Part shown: in pieces, positions 34,030-48,039 of the stretch | Layout of the letters: every line of letters starts with the position of its first letter | Numbering within the stretch: position 1 is the first letter of the stretch | Source: Merluccius polli | Lineage: Eukaryota; Chordata; Actinopteri; Gadiformes; Merlucciidae | Assembly: GCA_030340625.1 (NCBI GenBank) | Contig: JAOPHQ010003127.1 | Span: forward strand, 167,501-231,500 | Direction of reading: 5' to 3' | Length of the DNA stretch: 64,000 bases | Made by a program: the position numbers and the translations under genes | Notes under the pieces: generated by a model | What the model was told of the DNA's origin: nothing | Database searches by the model: none | The model's input: only the letters and a program-made list of their open reading frames with translations

Positions 34030-36064
34030 TCTGCAACATTACGGAAACTATTTGATAAATAAGGTAAAAAGTATCTGAGTTGATGGCTGGCTGATTTACT
34101 GTCATGCAATTTTTATATCATAATCGTCATAAAAATTGCATGATCACAAAATTGTCATTGTGGAAAGGCTCATGGATGCGCTCTCCGAGGCACACAGAGG
34201 CACCCGCATTCTCAGCAGTGCGCTCTTTAATTCTATTTTTTTGTGAACAACTTTTTATTAGTTCATGTTGACAGAAAAGTATACCTAACCCTAACCTTAT
34301 ACAAATATAGTTTTAAAGTAATACAAATTAAATTAAATGGATTAGATTCATGGGATATTGTGCATGTTCATAACATTGCCTAACGTGCAAATAACATACA
34401 AATATGTATGCACAAGCAGATGCATGCACACATACTTACACATGCACATACTCACACATGCACCTATGCATGCACGCCCATATATACACATACATCTAAA
34501 TTTCAACAATTAGTATTTTCCTAAATAAATTCAACCCCCTTATGTCCCTTCCTGGTCAGTGATCTATAGTCCCCCCCCCCCCCCCCCCCCGTGCAGCGCT
34601 CTTTAAGTCTGATTGGCTGCGTCTGCACACGTGAACACAATACTAATCGCAGATGGAAGTTAATAAATACCACCTACGGCACTTCCCAAATACTCTCAGG
34701 TCACATGGAGAACCCAACCTCACCACTCACCTGATCCTTGCTGCGTCAGAAGTCTCTGTGTGTGTCTAAATCCCAAACGTAAGTCCATAATCTGGCCATA
34801 ATCCATGCTCTGTGAAATCCACCCAGTCTGGCAATCACTCTGGCAATCACTTCCTCTCACCCCAACGAATGCAAGACTTTCTGTTGTTTATTTCCTTAGC
34901 ATAGTATTCAACCGCTTCCTCGTTTACCCAAAGCGGGACCGCCCGTTACGGTGTGATTTATGTTAATCAATCTGTATTCTTATTTAATCATTTTTATTTA
35001 TTCTTAGTTATCCCGCATATATAATTATTATCCTTATATATTCACTAATATAACAATGAATATGATGTTGAATGTTTATTTGTTTATTTATTCATGTATT
35101 CATCTAAATATTAACTGACAGATTGTCTTCCTGATTTCTGTTATGCAGAACATAACCATCAGCAATAATTCAGTAAATACACAACAGTGTGGTTAACTCA
35201 AACCCTGACTCTGCCTCCTCTATTCCTCTACCTGTGGTCACCTGACCCGTCACCAATATCAGCTCACTTCACCCATTGTCAGCCATTTTACCTACACTGG
35301 CACCCTCTCCTGATTAGCATAGTCTAATCTTATAATCATGTTTCAGATTTGCAAATGGATTGACAGATTTGCAAACATTTTCTGCAACTACGAATACCAA
35401 CTACATGTTCACAATTCTTAAAAAAGCACAACTACACTTTTCAGTTCAGTTCAATTTGACTTCACTTACAATACTTTAGAGTGAAATTAAATAAAACATG
35501 CACACATGCTATGACGAACACATACACTCAAGTGAACTTTTCACATCACCTACAAGGTCAGAACTAGCACTGTGAGCAGCCGATCGATAACTTAGCACCC
35601 GTCACGTTCTCAATGTCTTTTTATCCCTCACATACACAAGCAGACATACACACACACACACACACACACACACCTCCGCATGATACCCCTCTGGTACCTT
35701 TAGTGTCGGGTCAACTGGAGCCTTGCGAGTTTCTCCAGGGATTAGCCTGGTGTTGACTCCCAGGCAGCCACAAGGGAATGGTGGAGGGAGGCTGATATTT
35801 CAACTCAGTCATTATCTGTGACCCCAGCCCAGACCTTGAGCCTTGTGGAAATACCATGGTATACCAACAGTACGGTTGTATTGCTTTCTCAACACCATAC
35901 TATACTATACTATATGGAGTCTGAATGCACCTTAGGACAGACATGGAGGTGAGGTAGACAACTATGTACACACACAGCTATGTATGCGTTGCGTCATACG
36001 CAATACACCTGTACACATTTTGGTTAAATGTTACCATTTGATTTACCTACCAATTAGCAAATTA

Positions 36065-36135
<71 letters not shown>

Positions 36136-37223
36136 ATACACATTTATTTAGTTACCATTGTCAATGTAGTATGTTGCTCCTATTGCTACAGATGTCAAAA
36201 ATAATTTGACAGAAGACCCATTTAAAATATAGCAACATTTTCTGGGAGTACTTGATTACATTACGTATTTATTCACTGACAATTTCAGTTAAACTAGGTC
36301 CTCAGGGGACTGCATAAGCTGTCCGTAGGCTTGAGGCTTTCTCCAGTTCTACGAAAAAAGAACAGAATTAAAGTTGAAAGCAGCTCAGTGAAGCTGGCCT
36401 CTTCACTCACCCCTAGAGAGTTGCAGTGTCATTGACTTTCCCACCACAGCTCTGTCAGGAGGCCATTTAGCATGCTTGACCCTCTCTCTCTCTCTCTCTC
36501 TCTCTTGATTCAATTTTGACTTTCCACTTTGAGGTCACGATTCAATGCAATTTTTGATATTTATAAAAAACATTATTACAATGCTGATGGCAAGGCCTAC
36601 ATTGCTGTTAGAATATCAGCCTTGTTTTATAAAGAAAAAGGTTTAAAAGTTCTTTAAAAATCGCTGTGCTTCAATTCTCAATGGGGAACGCGTCAAATCG
36701 TCACTTTCACTAATGATGACACCATTCTTTGTACATTGATTGTTTTCTGACACGCTGTGTTGACTCGACACGGATGGCAACGCAGTTTTAGTGTTGCCCT
36801 GGTGACATGAAGTCAACCACAGAATTGCAAACTCAATTCTGGATCGAGATTGTTACACCCCTAGTATAAATACATTACACCAGGGACCCCTTGGTGGATT
36901 GCTTGGTGAAACGAAGCAGGGACTTTTTTCGGGGCGACCTCCTGTCGCAGTGTAGGTGCGCTCCGAGCCATTAACATCAATTGTATTCCAAACAAGTGTT
37001 TAGCAGCTCCCATAGCTGTATCTCACAGACTTCGAGACTGAGAGGCGCAAATTCTGAATGACAATAGTGGCTGTCTGTCAGGCTACCAATTGAACGCTGT
37101 AATAAGAATTCAGCAATTCCCCAATTTGATTTCTGCAATTGGTGGACCAAGGACTAGGGCTAGGCGATATGACCTAAAATTAATATCACAGTATTTCACT
37201 TTTTGATGGTGATGGTATTATAT
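34030..37223. other. Intron 5, microsatellites, no gene
   Basis: AT-rich intron with an interrupted C run (34570-34591), (CA)n at about 35647-35672, (GT)n at about 36070-36135 and (CT)n at about 36483-36505. No coding region is recognised. Confidence 0.55.
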
Positions 37224-37231
37224 CATGGTAT

Positions 37232-38465
37232 TAGGGCTGCCCCCGACTAACTAATCAACTAATCGTCACACTTTTAATGTAATTATTTTGATTTATTTTT
37301 TGGGGCATCAGAAAGTGTTTTGAGTTCCAGGGTGAGAGTGTTATAACAGAAACACTGTTAACCTTGTGCTACTTTACAGATAATACAACACCGTAATAAT
37401 CAGCCTTTAAAATATATTTTTCACAAGCACACGCACAAAGCAAGCCGCCTATTAACGGCATGGACCAAGCGGTTCTGAAGGAACAACCAGGAAGGAGACA
37501 TTGAATACTTTTAATAATCGTATTTACCATATAACTGCACACAACTTTATTTAAAAGCAAGCAAATGGAAAACATGTTTGTTGGTATTTTGGTGTCCGGT
37601 GCGTGTGGATGTGTGGCTCCTTCGGCGGAGCGGTTCATGTTAATAGCGGAGTCCGGGAGGGTTCACCTTCACGGTGTAGTTACGAGGGATGTGCGACTAT
37701 CGTCTTGTCTTAAAAAATACAAAAGTGTTTTTTAAAGTTAGAAAGATATTAGATATTCAACAGATATTCACGCTCCGAATTACAGCGATCAGACACGGGG
37801 AACTAAAGCCGCGATCGCCGGTATGAGTGCCGTGTGTCTAGTGGTGTCTACCTGCCCAGGTGTTTACCTGCCCAGGTGTATTGGTCAGTATTTCTGCAGC
37901 GATGAGTTAAATCAGGGCTTGTTGCGACCACAGATGTATTCGGTTTGCGATGCTCATGCCTTGTTATTTTTATGTTTTACTTTTTGCTCGACTAATGAAA
38001 ACGTATTCGACTAAGTCTCTGTCGATCGTGTTGCGAATTAATAACATATGTACCAGCAGGCTGTAATATCTACACATAGCCACAAAGGAGTAGAAATAAA
38101 TATACGAGTTGTAGTAACTGCACCTCAACGCCAGATGGCAGCAAACATAATACACTGGGGGCGGGCGCTCAACACTAGCCATTATGCGTCATAGAGGCCA
38201 CGCCTCCTGCCCAGAGACCATCCGGGCGGAAACATCCGGTTAGAATCAGAACTCCCAGGTAGCGCATCGGGACGGATGCAAAGCGAGGGGGCTCTCCACG
38301 CGGCGTGACTTTTACATTACCCCTCCATTGTTACATAGATTAGTTATAACTAAACCTAAACAAATAAAGTGAGTTAAAGCGTTTCCTGTGTCGGCGGCCT
38401 TCTTCCTCGGAACACAACCCCACAATCGACTAAGCCGACTATTCGACTATTAGGGGGCAGCCCTA
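37232..38465. mobile_element. hAT-type non-autonomous element, TSD C(A/G)TGGTAT
   Basis: The element starts TAGGGCTGCCCCCGACTAA and ends ATTAGGGGGCAGCCCTA. The flanks CATGGTAT (37224-37231) and CGTGGTAT (38466-38473) differ at one base. It is 1234 bp long. Its right part (about 38185-38410) is closely related to the leader region of the different hAT remnant at 4797-6134. Part of its left half (about 37450-37870) recurs at 47578-47893. No transposase frame remains. Confidence 0.82.
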
Positions 38466-38473
38466 CGTGGTAT

Positions 38474-39224
38474 TACTTCTTTTTTTTAAGTTTTAGGAGG
38501 AGTAGCCTGTCCTGTGTGTGTGTTTTTTAAATGATGGAACAGGTTGCTTGTGTTTCCACCTTTTGCTGTCACGACACAGCGGCAAATCTTGCATAATGTT
38601 GAAGTTTGCTCCGTGTCGGATTTAAAAACCGAACCAGTTCCAAATAACGGAGGTGCCCCGTTTTTTTGGAACGAGAGTTTCCTCTCTTGTGGCCACGGTC
38701 TCCCCGTCTGGTTCCGACATTACACTCATCTCTTTTCAGACGATATAGGCTACAGGCCTTTCTTCACGATCTGTTTCGCCAGTTGTCTCTTAATTGATTA
38801 GCCTACCTAGCTTAAGTGTAGACTCATTTAATGGCCACTCCCTTTTTACCATACACAAATGCTGATATATAGGCTGATATAGCAAATATGTTTTACTTTT
38901 TTATTTGCAACAAGATATACAGTATACTGTATAAGGACAAGTCTTCAGAATGGAACTTTTGATGAAAATTAAATGCCTTATTTTTTAGAATTACGCTATT
39001 ATTGATTTATCACGGTGATGACGGTATTGCAAAATCCATGTCATGGCGCAACCCTACCAAGGACCCATTCCACTGTGCTTTTTTCAGAAATTTAAATCAC
39101 ATGGGCGGAGAGGAATAGATTGAAGAGGCATACGGATACAAATGCAACAGAAATCAATTTGCCGGGACAGTACTGGCTCAGTGGGGAAAAAGTGAAATTT
39201 GTGTTCAGCTGACAGTCTCGTTCT
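38474..39224. other. Intron 5, unassigned
   Basis: No gene is seen; possibly old repeat. The TSD ACGTTCAT of the next element begins at 39225. Confidence 0.45.
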
Positions 39225-39706
39225 ACGTTCATTAGGCGTGCGACCATGTACTAATCGAGTACTCGCTGGCAGTGTCAAAATCGATTAGAAAAAATGACGG
39301 AGATTGTTTTTATTTCTCCACGGAGGGATGCTAATTCTGACTTTTTTTTCTGACCAATAACCGACACTCGTTAACTGGTCATTAACCGTTCACCGATAAG
39401 AATTATTGCTAAAAAAATTAATGGATGAATGTCTGTGACCAATAAAAAAATACAAATGTGTTTTTTTATTATTGGAAAGGAGGGCTGGCCTAAATTCATA
39501 CTTTCAAACTTCCGATAAAAGTTACGTTTCCGAAGGTATATTCGAATAGTCAAACCTAAACCTGTTCAACTCCTGTGTTTGTGTTTAGTCATGTGCCAAC
39601 TGGCTATGTGAAGCCTATTGTGCCCCCAGCATTATTAAATACAACTGATTATTACTCAGGCTTTTATTACAACTAACTAATGATATATGTATATATATAT
39701 GTATAC

Positions 39707-39763
<57 letters not shown>

Positions 39764-39830
39764 GACAGCTCCACCGGTCTTGCTGTTTCTTAAAGTGGTA
39801 CAACAGAATGCCTTAAGAGTACATCATCAC

Positions 39831-40452
39831 TAGGTGCGTTTCCATCCACCTGTTTTTATTCGAATTTTCAATTTGCGAATAAGAAAACCTGAGTGGAAAC
39901 GCCAAAAATTCGAATAAGTCTTGAAATATCGATACAAAATGTTTACACTTGAGAGAGGTGGAAGAGTTGGTGTATCGATAAAAGGTTGATTCGACAAAGT
40001 GCAATGGAAACGATTCAGCGAATGAATGCAAATAAATGATGACGTACAGAAATCACAAGACTTAAATGTCACTCCAGCTTCTGCTCCACTGGAGAGACAA
40101 TAAATGGCGGCAAAAATATCAGGTATGTGTGGACCGAAGAGGAGACTGCACCGTTCTTTGAAATAGTACAAGAAAGTTCAAGTACAAGTGTAAGTTTTGT
40201 TTGTTTCTTCCAAGTTTTCATTTTGTTTGTTTTGAGATTTGATTGGCACTTTCATTGTGCCCTCTTCTTCTGCAGTGGTATAATGGCACCTGACTGGAGA
40301 ATTAGTGCCAGCTACTGCATATTTCAATGAACCAACTCCTAATATTTGAATAACAGTAATGGATGGAAACGCGCATAAATTTGCATTTTCTTTTGCCAAT
40401 TTTCTGAAAATTCAATTAAGATTTGCGATACATTAGGATGGAAACCCAGCTA
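39831..40452. mobile_element. Nested MITE with GTTTCCATCC ends
   Basis: The left end TAGGTGCGTTTCCATCC and right end GGATGGAAACCCAGCTA form imperfect inverted repeats. Subterminal TTCGAAT-like motifs recur. It lies inside the hAT element 39233-41493, so it is the younger of the two. The target duplication is not resolved. Confidence 0.6.
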
Positions 40453-41009
40453 CTGACAAACCTCGCTGATTAAAGGTAACGGCACTCTTAAAAGCAAAGT
40501 AAGGCGAACAACTGATGACGGTGTACTAAACTACAACCAAAGGTTTTAGAGTAATGTTATAATGTTCGAATACAAAACTAATGAAGGATGCTTCGTTTAT
40601 TTGAATATTTGGGGCCAGCCTTTTATTTTTACATGTGCAACTTCAGCAAAAGCGAACGTTGCGTGACGATTTTCTAACTTAACGTAATTTAACTGATAGT
40701 GTTAATCGGTTAAAAAGTATATTTTCGGTTAACAGTTAAACGGTTAATTGTTAAAATCCTTATAATAGCAAATTATAAATTAAAGTATTATACTGTAACT
40801 AAATCATTGTTGCATTAATCACTATGGTAAGGTTCAAAATACTTTGCTTGCAAAAAATCACTCAAATGAAGACAATGGCAGAACCGAGCAAAAAGAAAAG
40901 CCTTGTATGGTTACGCTATTTTGACTATGTTGGACAGAAACAAACTATGAGGAGAGTCAACAGTAATGAAATGCATTTGGAATTTGGAAATTAAATCATT
41001 CCACACTGG

Positions 41010-41335
41010 ATTTTTTTTTATTATTATTAAAAGCGCTAGGTCATGGACATTAATAGTGCTGTGATTTATTATTATGTATTATTACAAGTGCTAGGACATG
41101 GACATTAATAGTGCTGTGTTTTATTATTATTTATTATTAAAAGTGCTAGGACATGGACATTAAGTACTGTGATTTTTATTATTTATTATTACAAGCATAG
41201 GACATGGATATTAATAGTGCTGTGATTTTTATTATTTATTATTACAAGTGCTAAGACATGGACATTAATAGTGCTGTGATTTATTATTATTTATTATTAC
41301 AAGCATTAGGACATGAATATTAATAGTGCTATGAA
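41010..41335. repeat. Tandem array, ~50-58-bp AT-rich unit, about six copies
   Basis: Units repeat GGACATGGACATTAATAGTG followed by a TTATTATT-rich spacer. Spacing varies by a few bases between copies. Confidence 0.8.
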
Positions 41336-41501
41336 GTGCAGTCGGAGAACTCTGTTATCGCATTTTAGACAGACAAGTCTGCCGTGCGATGACACATGCG
41401 CACACGCGCAGAAAAAAAAAGAGTACTCGAGTACTTGTGGGAACAAACTAACTGGTAATCGTTTCGAGAAAATAATACATTTTCCCACCCCTAACGTTCA
41501 T

Positions 41502-43034
41502 ACAGCTGGGAATTGAGCACTACATTTTGATTCACAAGTGAAAGCTTAGGCTGTGTTCCAATGAGTTAAAACAGCCCCTCCTACACTTATCCTCGCAAAT
41601 TATTAAAACGTGAAACACAGTCACCGTCTTCACTCGGAGTTCTAACTGCGCGCCTCTCAGTCTCTAAGTCTGTGCGCATGTGCAGTGGCCTGTAAACACA
41701 GAATTGAAACTTGTGGATTTGCTGTGGCTACCATTGGTGAAACCTACCTAACCAGGGCAGTTCGTATGCGCTTACTTGCACTTACTGTTGGACAAAACAA
41801 AGGTACAGCTGCCAACTGCCCAATTTCAGAATGTGCGAACATTTACATCACAACATTAGACAATGTCAACAATTAACCTGGGGTCTTAGCAAACCAGCCA
41901 AATCCAAGTTTAAGTTGCATCTAGAAAACATTATTTCAAAATATATGTTCACCCCCAAAAAAACAAATTCCACAAAAATGTGAACAGAAGAGCCAATAAG
42001 AAGAAGCCAAGAGACAATTGATTGCAGAACATTTTCCCACAGTACATTTGACATAGCAGGGCAAGTGGTGTCCAAGCATGACCACCTGATAGCAGCTTTT
42101 GGTTGTTGATATTGACAATTATCGGGTTGCCAAGTTTTGAATGGCCCCTCCCTATATGGAGCTATGAATATCTTCAAAACTATAACGGGCGCTAATGCAT
42201 GTTAATAATGTAAGAACAGACATTAGTCCATGACACATGTGTTACATAGTAACACATAATAGCAGGATGTCTGCCCACATGTCTGTGCTGAAAGTGGTTA
42301 AGATAAGGTTTTCCAGGGTGCCAACCAGAGCCCACCAGTGTACCAAATATTAAACACCCCTCATATCACGATCTGATACTATTGGCTGTTGGATGTGTCA
42401 CTCAGGGTCACCACTAGCCACCACAATCCATGATTTCCTGCTTGTTTCCTCTGTTTCTGGCTTGCATGCATGACTGCAGGGTTAGACTATGGAGCATACC
42501 ATTTGGCGTGACCCTGATCCTCTGGGATGAGACTTGAGATAAACACAAGTCTAAGTCCACGGTGCTGCTGTGTGCTCAGCCACACAGTCATTGGTATTCA
42601 TAAGCTACTGAGATATGCTACAATGGAGAGCATTTAAAAGGGCTAAGCTATTGGGAACAGAAAGCCACTCAAGTTCTGAAGTACTGCGAGGGGGCGCAGT
42701 GCAACACTGTGGTATTTCCAAAAGACCACCACTCCTCCACTTTGAAAAGATCAAATCGCTCAGTCTCCCGCCACCGCTGTGGGGCTCCCCATACTTTACA
42801 TCTCTCTCTCACACCCCTATCCAACTACCTTCAAAGGTCATCCCCACCTGGTGTGGCACACGAAGTAAACTGTCAAATTTGTGTGTGTGTGTGTGAGTGC
42901 ACTCTACATTTAATAATAGCTGTCTTTTTTGTAACAATGTTCAATAATTTACTGAAGAGCCTCTTTACACCTTTTAACCTTACTGAGAATGCCAAACTCC
43001 ATGAATATGTCACAGCTTGCGCAGGAAGGTGAAC
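41502..43034. other. Intron 5, unassigned
   Basis: No coding region or element with clear ends is recognised. Confidence 0.45.
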
Positions 43035-43700
43035 AAAAATGCAGAGATCAGACTCAGGGTAGGTGCGAAAGAAAGCTTTACTATCAAAACAGGTGGACGG
43101 AAACAAACAAGGAACCGACAAACTGGGGCAGAAACTAGGGAACCTAAATACATGGAACACATGTGAACAGAATTACTAATCAACCCATTACATTACACTA
43201 ACAACACCAAGGAAAAACAGGTAGTGACTTTGGTTGGGGCCAGATCGTTACCTGATCAGACCCAGCCCACCCCCTCAAGAAACGCCTCTTGGTCAGGGAT
43301 AGGGATAAGCAGGTCAGGAACAGGGCTAGCCAGCTCAGGCTCAGGAACAGGGCTAGGCAGGTAAGGAACAAGGGCTAGCTAGCTCGGGAACAGGGCTAGG
43401 AAGGTCAGGAACAGGGCTCGGCAGGTCAGAAACAGGGCTAGGCAGGTCAGAAACAGGGCTACGCAGGTTCAGAACAGGGCTGGGTATCTGGGGAGAATCT
43501 GAACCTAAATGCAGAGATCAGACTCAGGGTGCGTGCAAAAGGTTTACCATGAAAACAGGCAGACAGAAACAAACCTACAAGGAACCGACAAACTGGGGCA
43601 GAAACTAGGGAACTTTAATACATGCAGGTGCATAGAATTACTGATCAACCAGGTGACAAACGTTACACTAACGACACAAAGAAAAAACGGGGGTATTGCA
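43035..43700. repeat. Decayed Gypsy LTR-like remnant with direct repeats
   Basis: About 170 bp starting AATGCAGAGATCAGACTCAG (43038) recurs at 43510. Between them is a sequence with CCCACCCCCTCAAGAAACGCC, which resembles the pol end and purine tract seen on the + strand of the chromoviruses here, then a minisatellite with AGGTCAGGAACAGGGCTAG units. This suggests a strongly deleted chromovirus with two partial LTRs in - orientation. Confidence 0.45.
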
Positions 43701-43914
43701 CAAAACTAGGATAAATAAATCCACGATAAATATAAAAATGTAAATTGTTAAAATGCTGTGTAATTCTTGTTACATTGTACACTGTTGCCAAAAGAATTGT
43801 AACCATTGTGGAACATTACAACCTGTATGACATTGTACATATCTGTTTTAACAACAATAAAAATAAATGTAAAAAAAAAATAAAAATCCAGGATAATTGA
43901 GCAAGCGCGGCTTG

Positions 43915-44290
43915 CAGTGGCGGAGCTAGACTTTTTTACTTGGGGGGGCCAGGGGGGGGTCAAAGCTATTTCAGGGGGGCCAGTATATAACAATGACTTT
44001 TCAATGCTGCACGATTGTTGACGGGGGGGGGGTGCTGCGCGATTGTTGACGGGGGGTGCTGCGCGATTGTTGACGGGGGGGGGGGGGGGGTGCTGCGCAA
44101 TTGTTGACGGGGGGGGGGGTGCTGCGCGAGTGTTGACGGGGGGGGGGGGGGGGGGGTGCTGCGCGATTGTTGACGGGGGGGGGGGGCGTGCGGTCAGAGT
44201 GCGGTGCCGCGACAGGGGGGGCACCTGGGGGGACCAATGAGATTTCGGGGGCAAGTGCCCCCCGGGGCCCCCCCCCTGGCTCCGCCCCTG
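43915..44290. mobile_element. hAT MITE with G-rich minisatellite, TSD GCGGCTTG
   Basis: The ends CAGTGGCGGAGCTAGAC and GGCTCCGCCCCTG are inverted repeats, and GCGGCTTG is exactly duplicated at 43907-43914 and 44291-44298. The interior is an array of about six units of TGCTGCGCGATTGTTGAC, each followed by a G run of variable length (44007-44186). Confidence 0.85.
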
Positions 44291-44805
44291 GCGGCTTGAA
44301 CTAGTGAATCATATAACATTTTTCACATTATAATTCCTCTACTCTGTAGTGACACGCGCACACACACACACACACACACATTGTTTAATGACAAACGTGA
44401 GTCATTGTCCCTTTCTTTCTGTACACAAGCTGTGGTCTAATTAGTTTCTAGCATGTTAGCCAGTAGCATTTTTTTGTAGAGGTTAATGCTGAAATAATGT
44501 GTTAGCGCTCCACCAGATAAAGGTCAACATCAACCAAGAAAAGGTCAGACGTTATTTAAATACAAGCAGTTAGCTCAACACTGTTTTTTGAGTGTGTGTG
44601 GGTTTGGGTATTACATATTATGTACATGTTTATATACCTGTGTGACATATGCACAATTGACATACACACACACAGTCCCACATTGATTACTTTCATCTCT
44701 GCCTCATTTCTAAATATCACCAGTGGTGGCAGAACATTTATTTTTATATTTAGCCTTCGACACACAATCAGCCATGGCCTTTACCAGAAACAGGTGAGAT
44801 ATACA

Positions 44806-45373
44806 CAGTGTTGGGAATGTTACTTTAAAAAAGTAATTAACTATAGTTACTCACTACTTGTTCCAAAAAGTAACTGAGTTAGTAACTGAATTACTTCATA
44901 ATAAAAGTAACTAGTTACCAGGGAAAGTAACTATTTGCATTACTGTAAAAAAAAAAAAGTTGCTATATGTCAAAGAATTTGGATTTTTCTGAGCAGTTTT
45001 CACAACGGACTCGCCATCTCTGCTGCTTCTTCGAATCTGTTTGGTGTGTGTGTGGTGCGCGTGGCCTGGCTTGTGTGTAAAAACACTGGCTCCGATTGGC
45101 TACCATGAAACTTGACTCTGCCTTAGCCAATCATAATCGCTTATCTCGTTAACCCACACGGTCTCCTCACTAGCAGTTTGTGTATGGAGCCAGGGGTGCG
45201 TTCGGATTACGCAGTTTATTCAATGAATTCATAGTAACGCACCGCATTTAATGTTCAGTAACGCTAACAGCGTTGTAACGACGGAAACAGTAATTAGTTA
45301 GATTACCCCATTACTGAAAAAATAACGGCGTTACATAACGCCGTTCTTTTAAACAACGTTATTCCAAACACTG
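44806..45373. mobile_element. hAT-like MITE with CAGTGTTGG ends
   Basis: The left end CAGTGTTGGGAATGTTAC and right end GTTATTCCAAACACTG are inverted repeats. The flanks GATATACA (44798-44805) and GATATATA (45374-45381) match at seven of eight bases. The interior is rich in AGTAACT repeats. This is a common fish repeat type. Confidence 0.82.
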
Positions 45374-45381
45374 GATATATA

Positions 45382-45881
45382 TACTATATAATGTCACTTG
45401 TACTGGCACTCACCCAGCCATAAACCCACACACACACACACAAAAGGCTAAGGTATTCTTTAGTTCATGTCAACAGCTGCGACTTACATTAATGTAGATG
45501 TTGGCAACATTAGTAGTTTTATCACCCTATTAAGCGTATGACCTTGCCACCGCCCTCAGCGATAACATAAAGAGGCACATAAAACTGCAGGAATACTGGA
45601 AGAGTACACTGAGGTCATCCCAAGCCCAGCTTCTGGCTTCCTTTTTTAATTCCAATGGTGATTGCGTCCAAATTTCACAGCCGCGTATAACGCCACCTCA
45701 CCCCTGCGGAGCATCTGGAACGCCAGCAGTATTTCCCCTCTCACTTCCCCTCCTCACCCCCCTCCCCATCTCTCAGTCTGTCGGACTTCCTCCTTTAACG
45801 CTGAACTCTGATGTGCGCGTGTCCGTGGTGCTACAGAGGGTGTTACTCACAGCATGACCATGGCCTCTGGCAAGAGCATTA

Positions 45882-45928
<47 letters not shown>

Positions 45929-46421
45929 TTTAATAGAACAACCCCTTGCGTTTCTCTGTTTCCTTCAACTCACCCGCCTGCACTTCCTTCATTTTACATT
46001 TTTTGCTGTGTAAAAAAGGAAACCAGAATGCTGGTAAGAATAATAAAACATGTAAATGTTATATGTTTAAAACAGTCATACATTTTATACTATTCATAGT
46101 TTCAGTAGTCACACAACACCTTGTTCAGGGTCATGCGTCGACTCATCTCTGGGTCCCATCTCTGTACCCAGTAGATTTAAATCAATATTAACATATTGTT
46201 CAATGAGGTGCAATTGCTTCTTCTAAACATCCACGGCTGTACCCAGAATGTCCTCTTTCCGGTCACCATTTTTCCATCATTTTCAAAGTTTACACACCAA
46301 GATTTTGTTTTTCTCACATTTTCAAACTGTCAAAATTGCAAACATTGTGGTTGAAGGTACTTTGGGGGTCGGGACATTTTAGAATAACTTATGAAAGGGA
46401 CAAGTCACTCAGGCACAGATG

Positions 46422-46476
<55 letters not shown>

Positions 46477-47525
46477 GGAAGTGCAATTAATGCTCTTATG
46501 TTAGTAATTGTTAATTATGAAAAATGGATGAACACACAAGACCTACAGTGTTGGGAAATAGTTTCCAAACACAACCACCCCATTCCCTGCTTTGTTGCAC
46601 CACCACCACCACCACCAACCCCCCACCAATTGACCAAAGGGTGGGTGGGTGGGGGTAGAAATGAGGAGGGGTGGTGGGGGGGGGTGGCAGTAGGTGGGCA
46701 AGGCCTGCCTTAGCAGTACGACACACATTAAATGGGGCCGGGAGGATGGGAGAGCTAATGGTGTCATTTGTTACCGGGGAGCAGTGGGCGTGGGAGCGAC
46801 GTCGAGGCTGCAGAGACACTGTTGCGTTCTAAGGTGGATGGGCTTTGCACATGCGAGTGATGTTAGACATATTATTTTTAAAGACAGTGACGTGGAAGAG
46901 GAAGTGAATTAGGCGTTAGCCTTAATTGATGGAGTGTGAGTCATTGGCGCTGACCCACTTTGCGATCCAATGCTCAAACATTTGTCACTTTAAAGTTTAT
47001 CTTCTTAGTTTTCTCAATGTATTGGTATGTTGTTTCTACATGGGTCTTTACTAAATGGCTAAACAGTTCTGCTGGCAACTGTTGCTCAATGTATGTCATG
47101 TATGCTGCTATGGGAAGTTTGTAAAGCAGATAGTAAGTTTGCAAATGCAAACACATGAAGCCCTGGCAGTCTCCCAAACCTCCCTCCTCACATTGTTATT
47201 GTATGTACTATATCTCTGTGAATACAAAATGGACACAGAAAGACAGACAACCTTTACAATTATTATTAGTTTGGAAACAGGTGGCTGTGTCTGCACTTCA
47301 GTTGGTCATCCATTGTGTGTTTATTGCATACTTTCTTTTGTCATCGACTTTGACTACTGTTGAGAGCAAATTATTTCTAGCCCTCTATGCCCTGTTCAAT
47401 GGCTGCCATAGTTAACATAGGGAAAGCATTAGAGCATTAGTGGTTAGGCAAATCTGCAAGTGAATGCATCCATATACACACGCACACACACACACACACG
47501 ACAGGGACCTCACAATATGATATTA
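45382..47525. other. Intron 5, microsatellites
   Basis: No gene is seen. It contains (GT)n at 45884-45927, (CA)n at 46424-46475, a (CAC)n stretch at about 46598-46617 and a short (CA)n near 47480. Confidence 0.55.
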
Positions 47526-47543
47526 TATTGATTTTTGAGTCCT

Positions 47544-47577
<34 letters not shown>
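47526..47577. repeat. Poly-G run of about 31 bases
   Basis: A near-pure G homopolymer precedes a truncated hAT copy. The true length may not be reliable. Confidence 0.6.
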
Positions 47578-47893
47578 CGTTAACGGCATGGACCAACACT
47601 TTTAATAATCGTATTTACCGTATAACTGCACATAACTTTATTTAAAAGCAATCAAATGGAAAACATGTTTGTTAGTATTTTGGTGTCCGGTGCGTGTGGA
47701 TGTGCGGCTCCTTCAGCGGAGCGGTTCATGTTAATAGCGGAGTCCGGGAGGGTTCACCTTCACGGCGTAGTTACAAGGGATGTGCGACTATCATTTAAAA
47801 AAATACTAAAGTGTTTTTTAAAGTTAGAGTCCCGTGTGTCTAGCGGTGTCTACCTGCCCAGGTGTTTACCTGCCCAGGTGTATTGGTCAGTAT
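47578..47893. mobile_element. Truncated copy of the 37232-38465 hAT element
   Basis: The sequence from GTTAACGGCATGGACCAA through CCAGGTGTATTGGTCAGTAT parallels 37450-37892, with one internal stretch of about 70 bases missing. Neither terminal repeat is present, so it is a fragment. Confidence 0.75.
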
Positions 47894-48039
47894 GCCTAGC
47901 CTGGCAAGCCAGACCTACATCAGAAAGATGTAAGGTCTGGCTCAGCTCCATTGGCAGTGTGGGCGGGATAAACGGTTGTCTTTCAAGTTCCCTCTGCACG
48001 CAATAGGATAGCGCTACAACCAATCAGAGCAACGAAGAA

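Larger units (their letters stand above)
39233..41493. mobile_element. hAT-type element with nested MITE, TSD ACGTTCAT
   Basis: The left end is TAGGCGTGCGACCATG and the right end TTTTCCCACCCCTA. The exact 8-bp duplication ACGTTCAT occurs at 39225-39232 and 41494-41501. Both ends carry copies of GAGTACTCG-like subterminal sequence. Inside are an (AT)n tract (39679-39757), a nested MITE (39831-40452) and a tandem array of about six units of 50-58 bp (41010-41335). No transposase frame is left. Confidence 0.78.
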
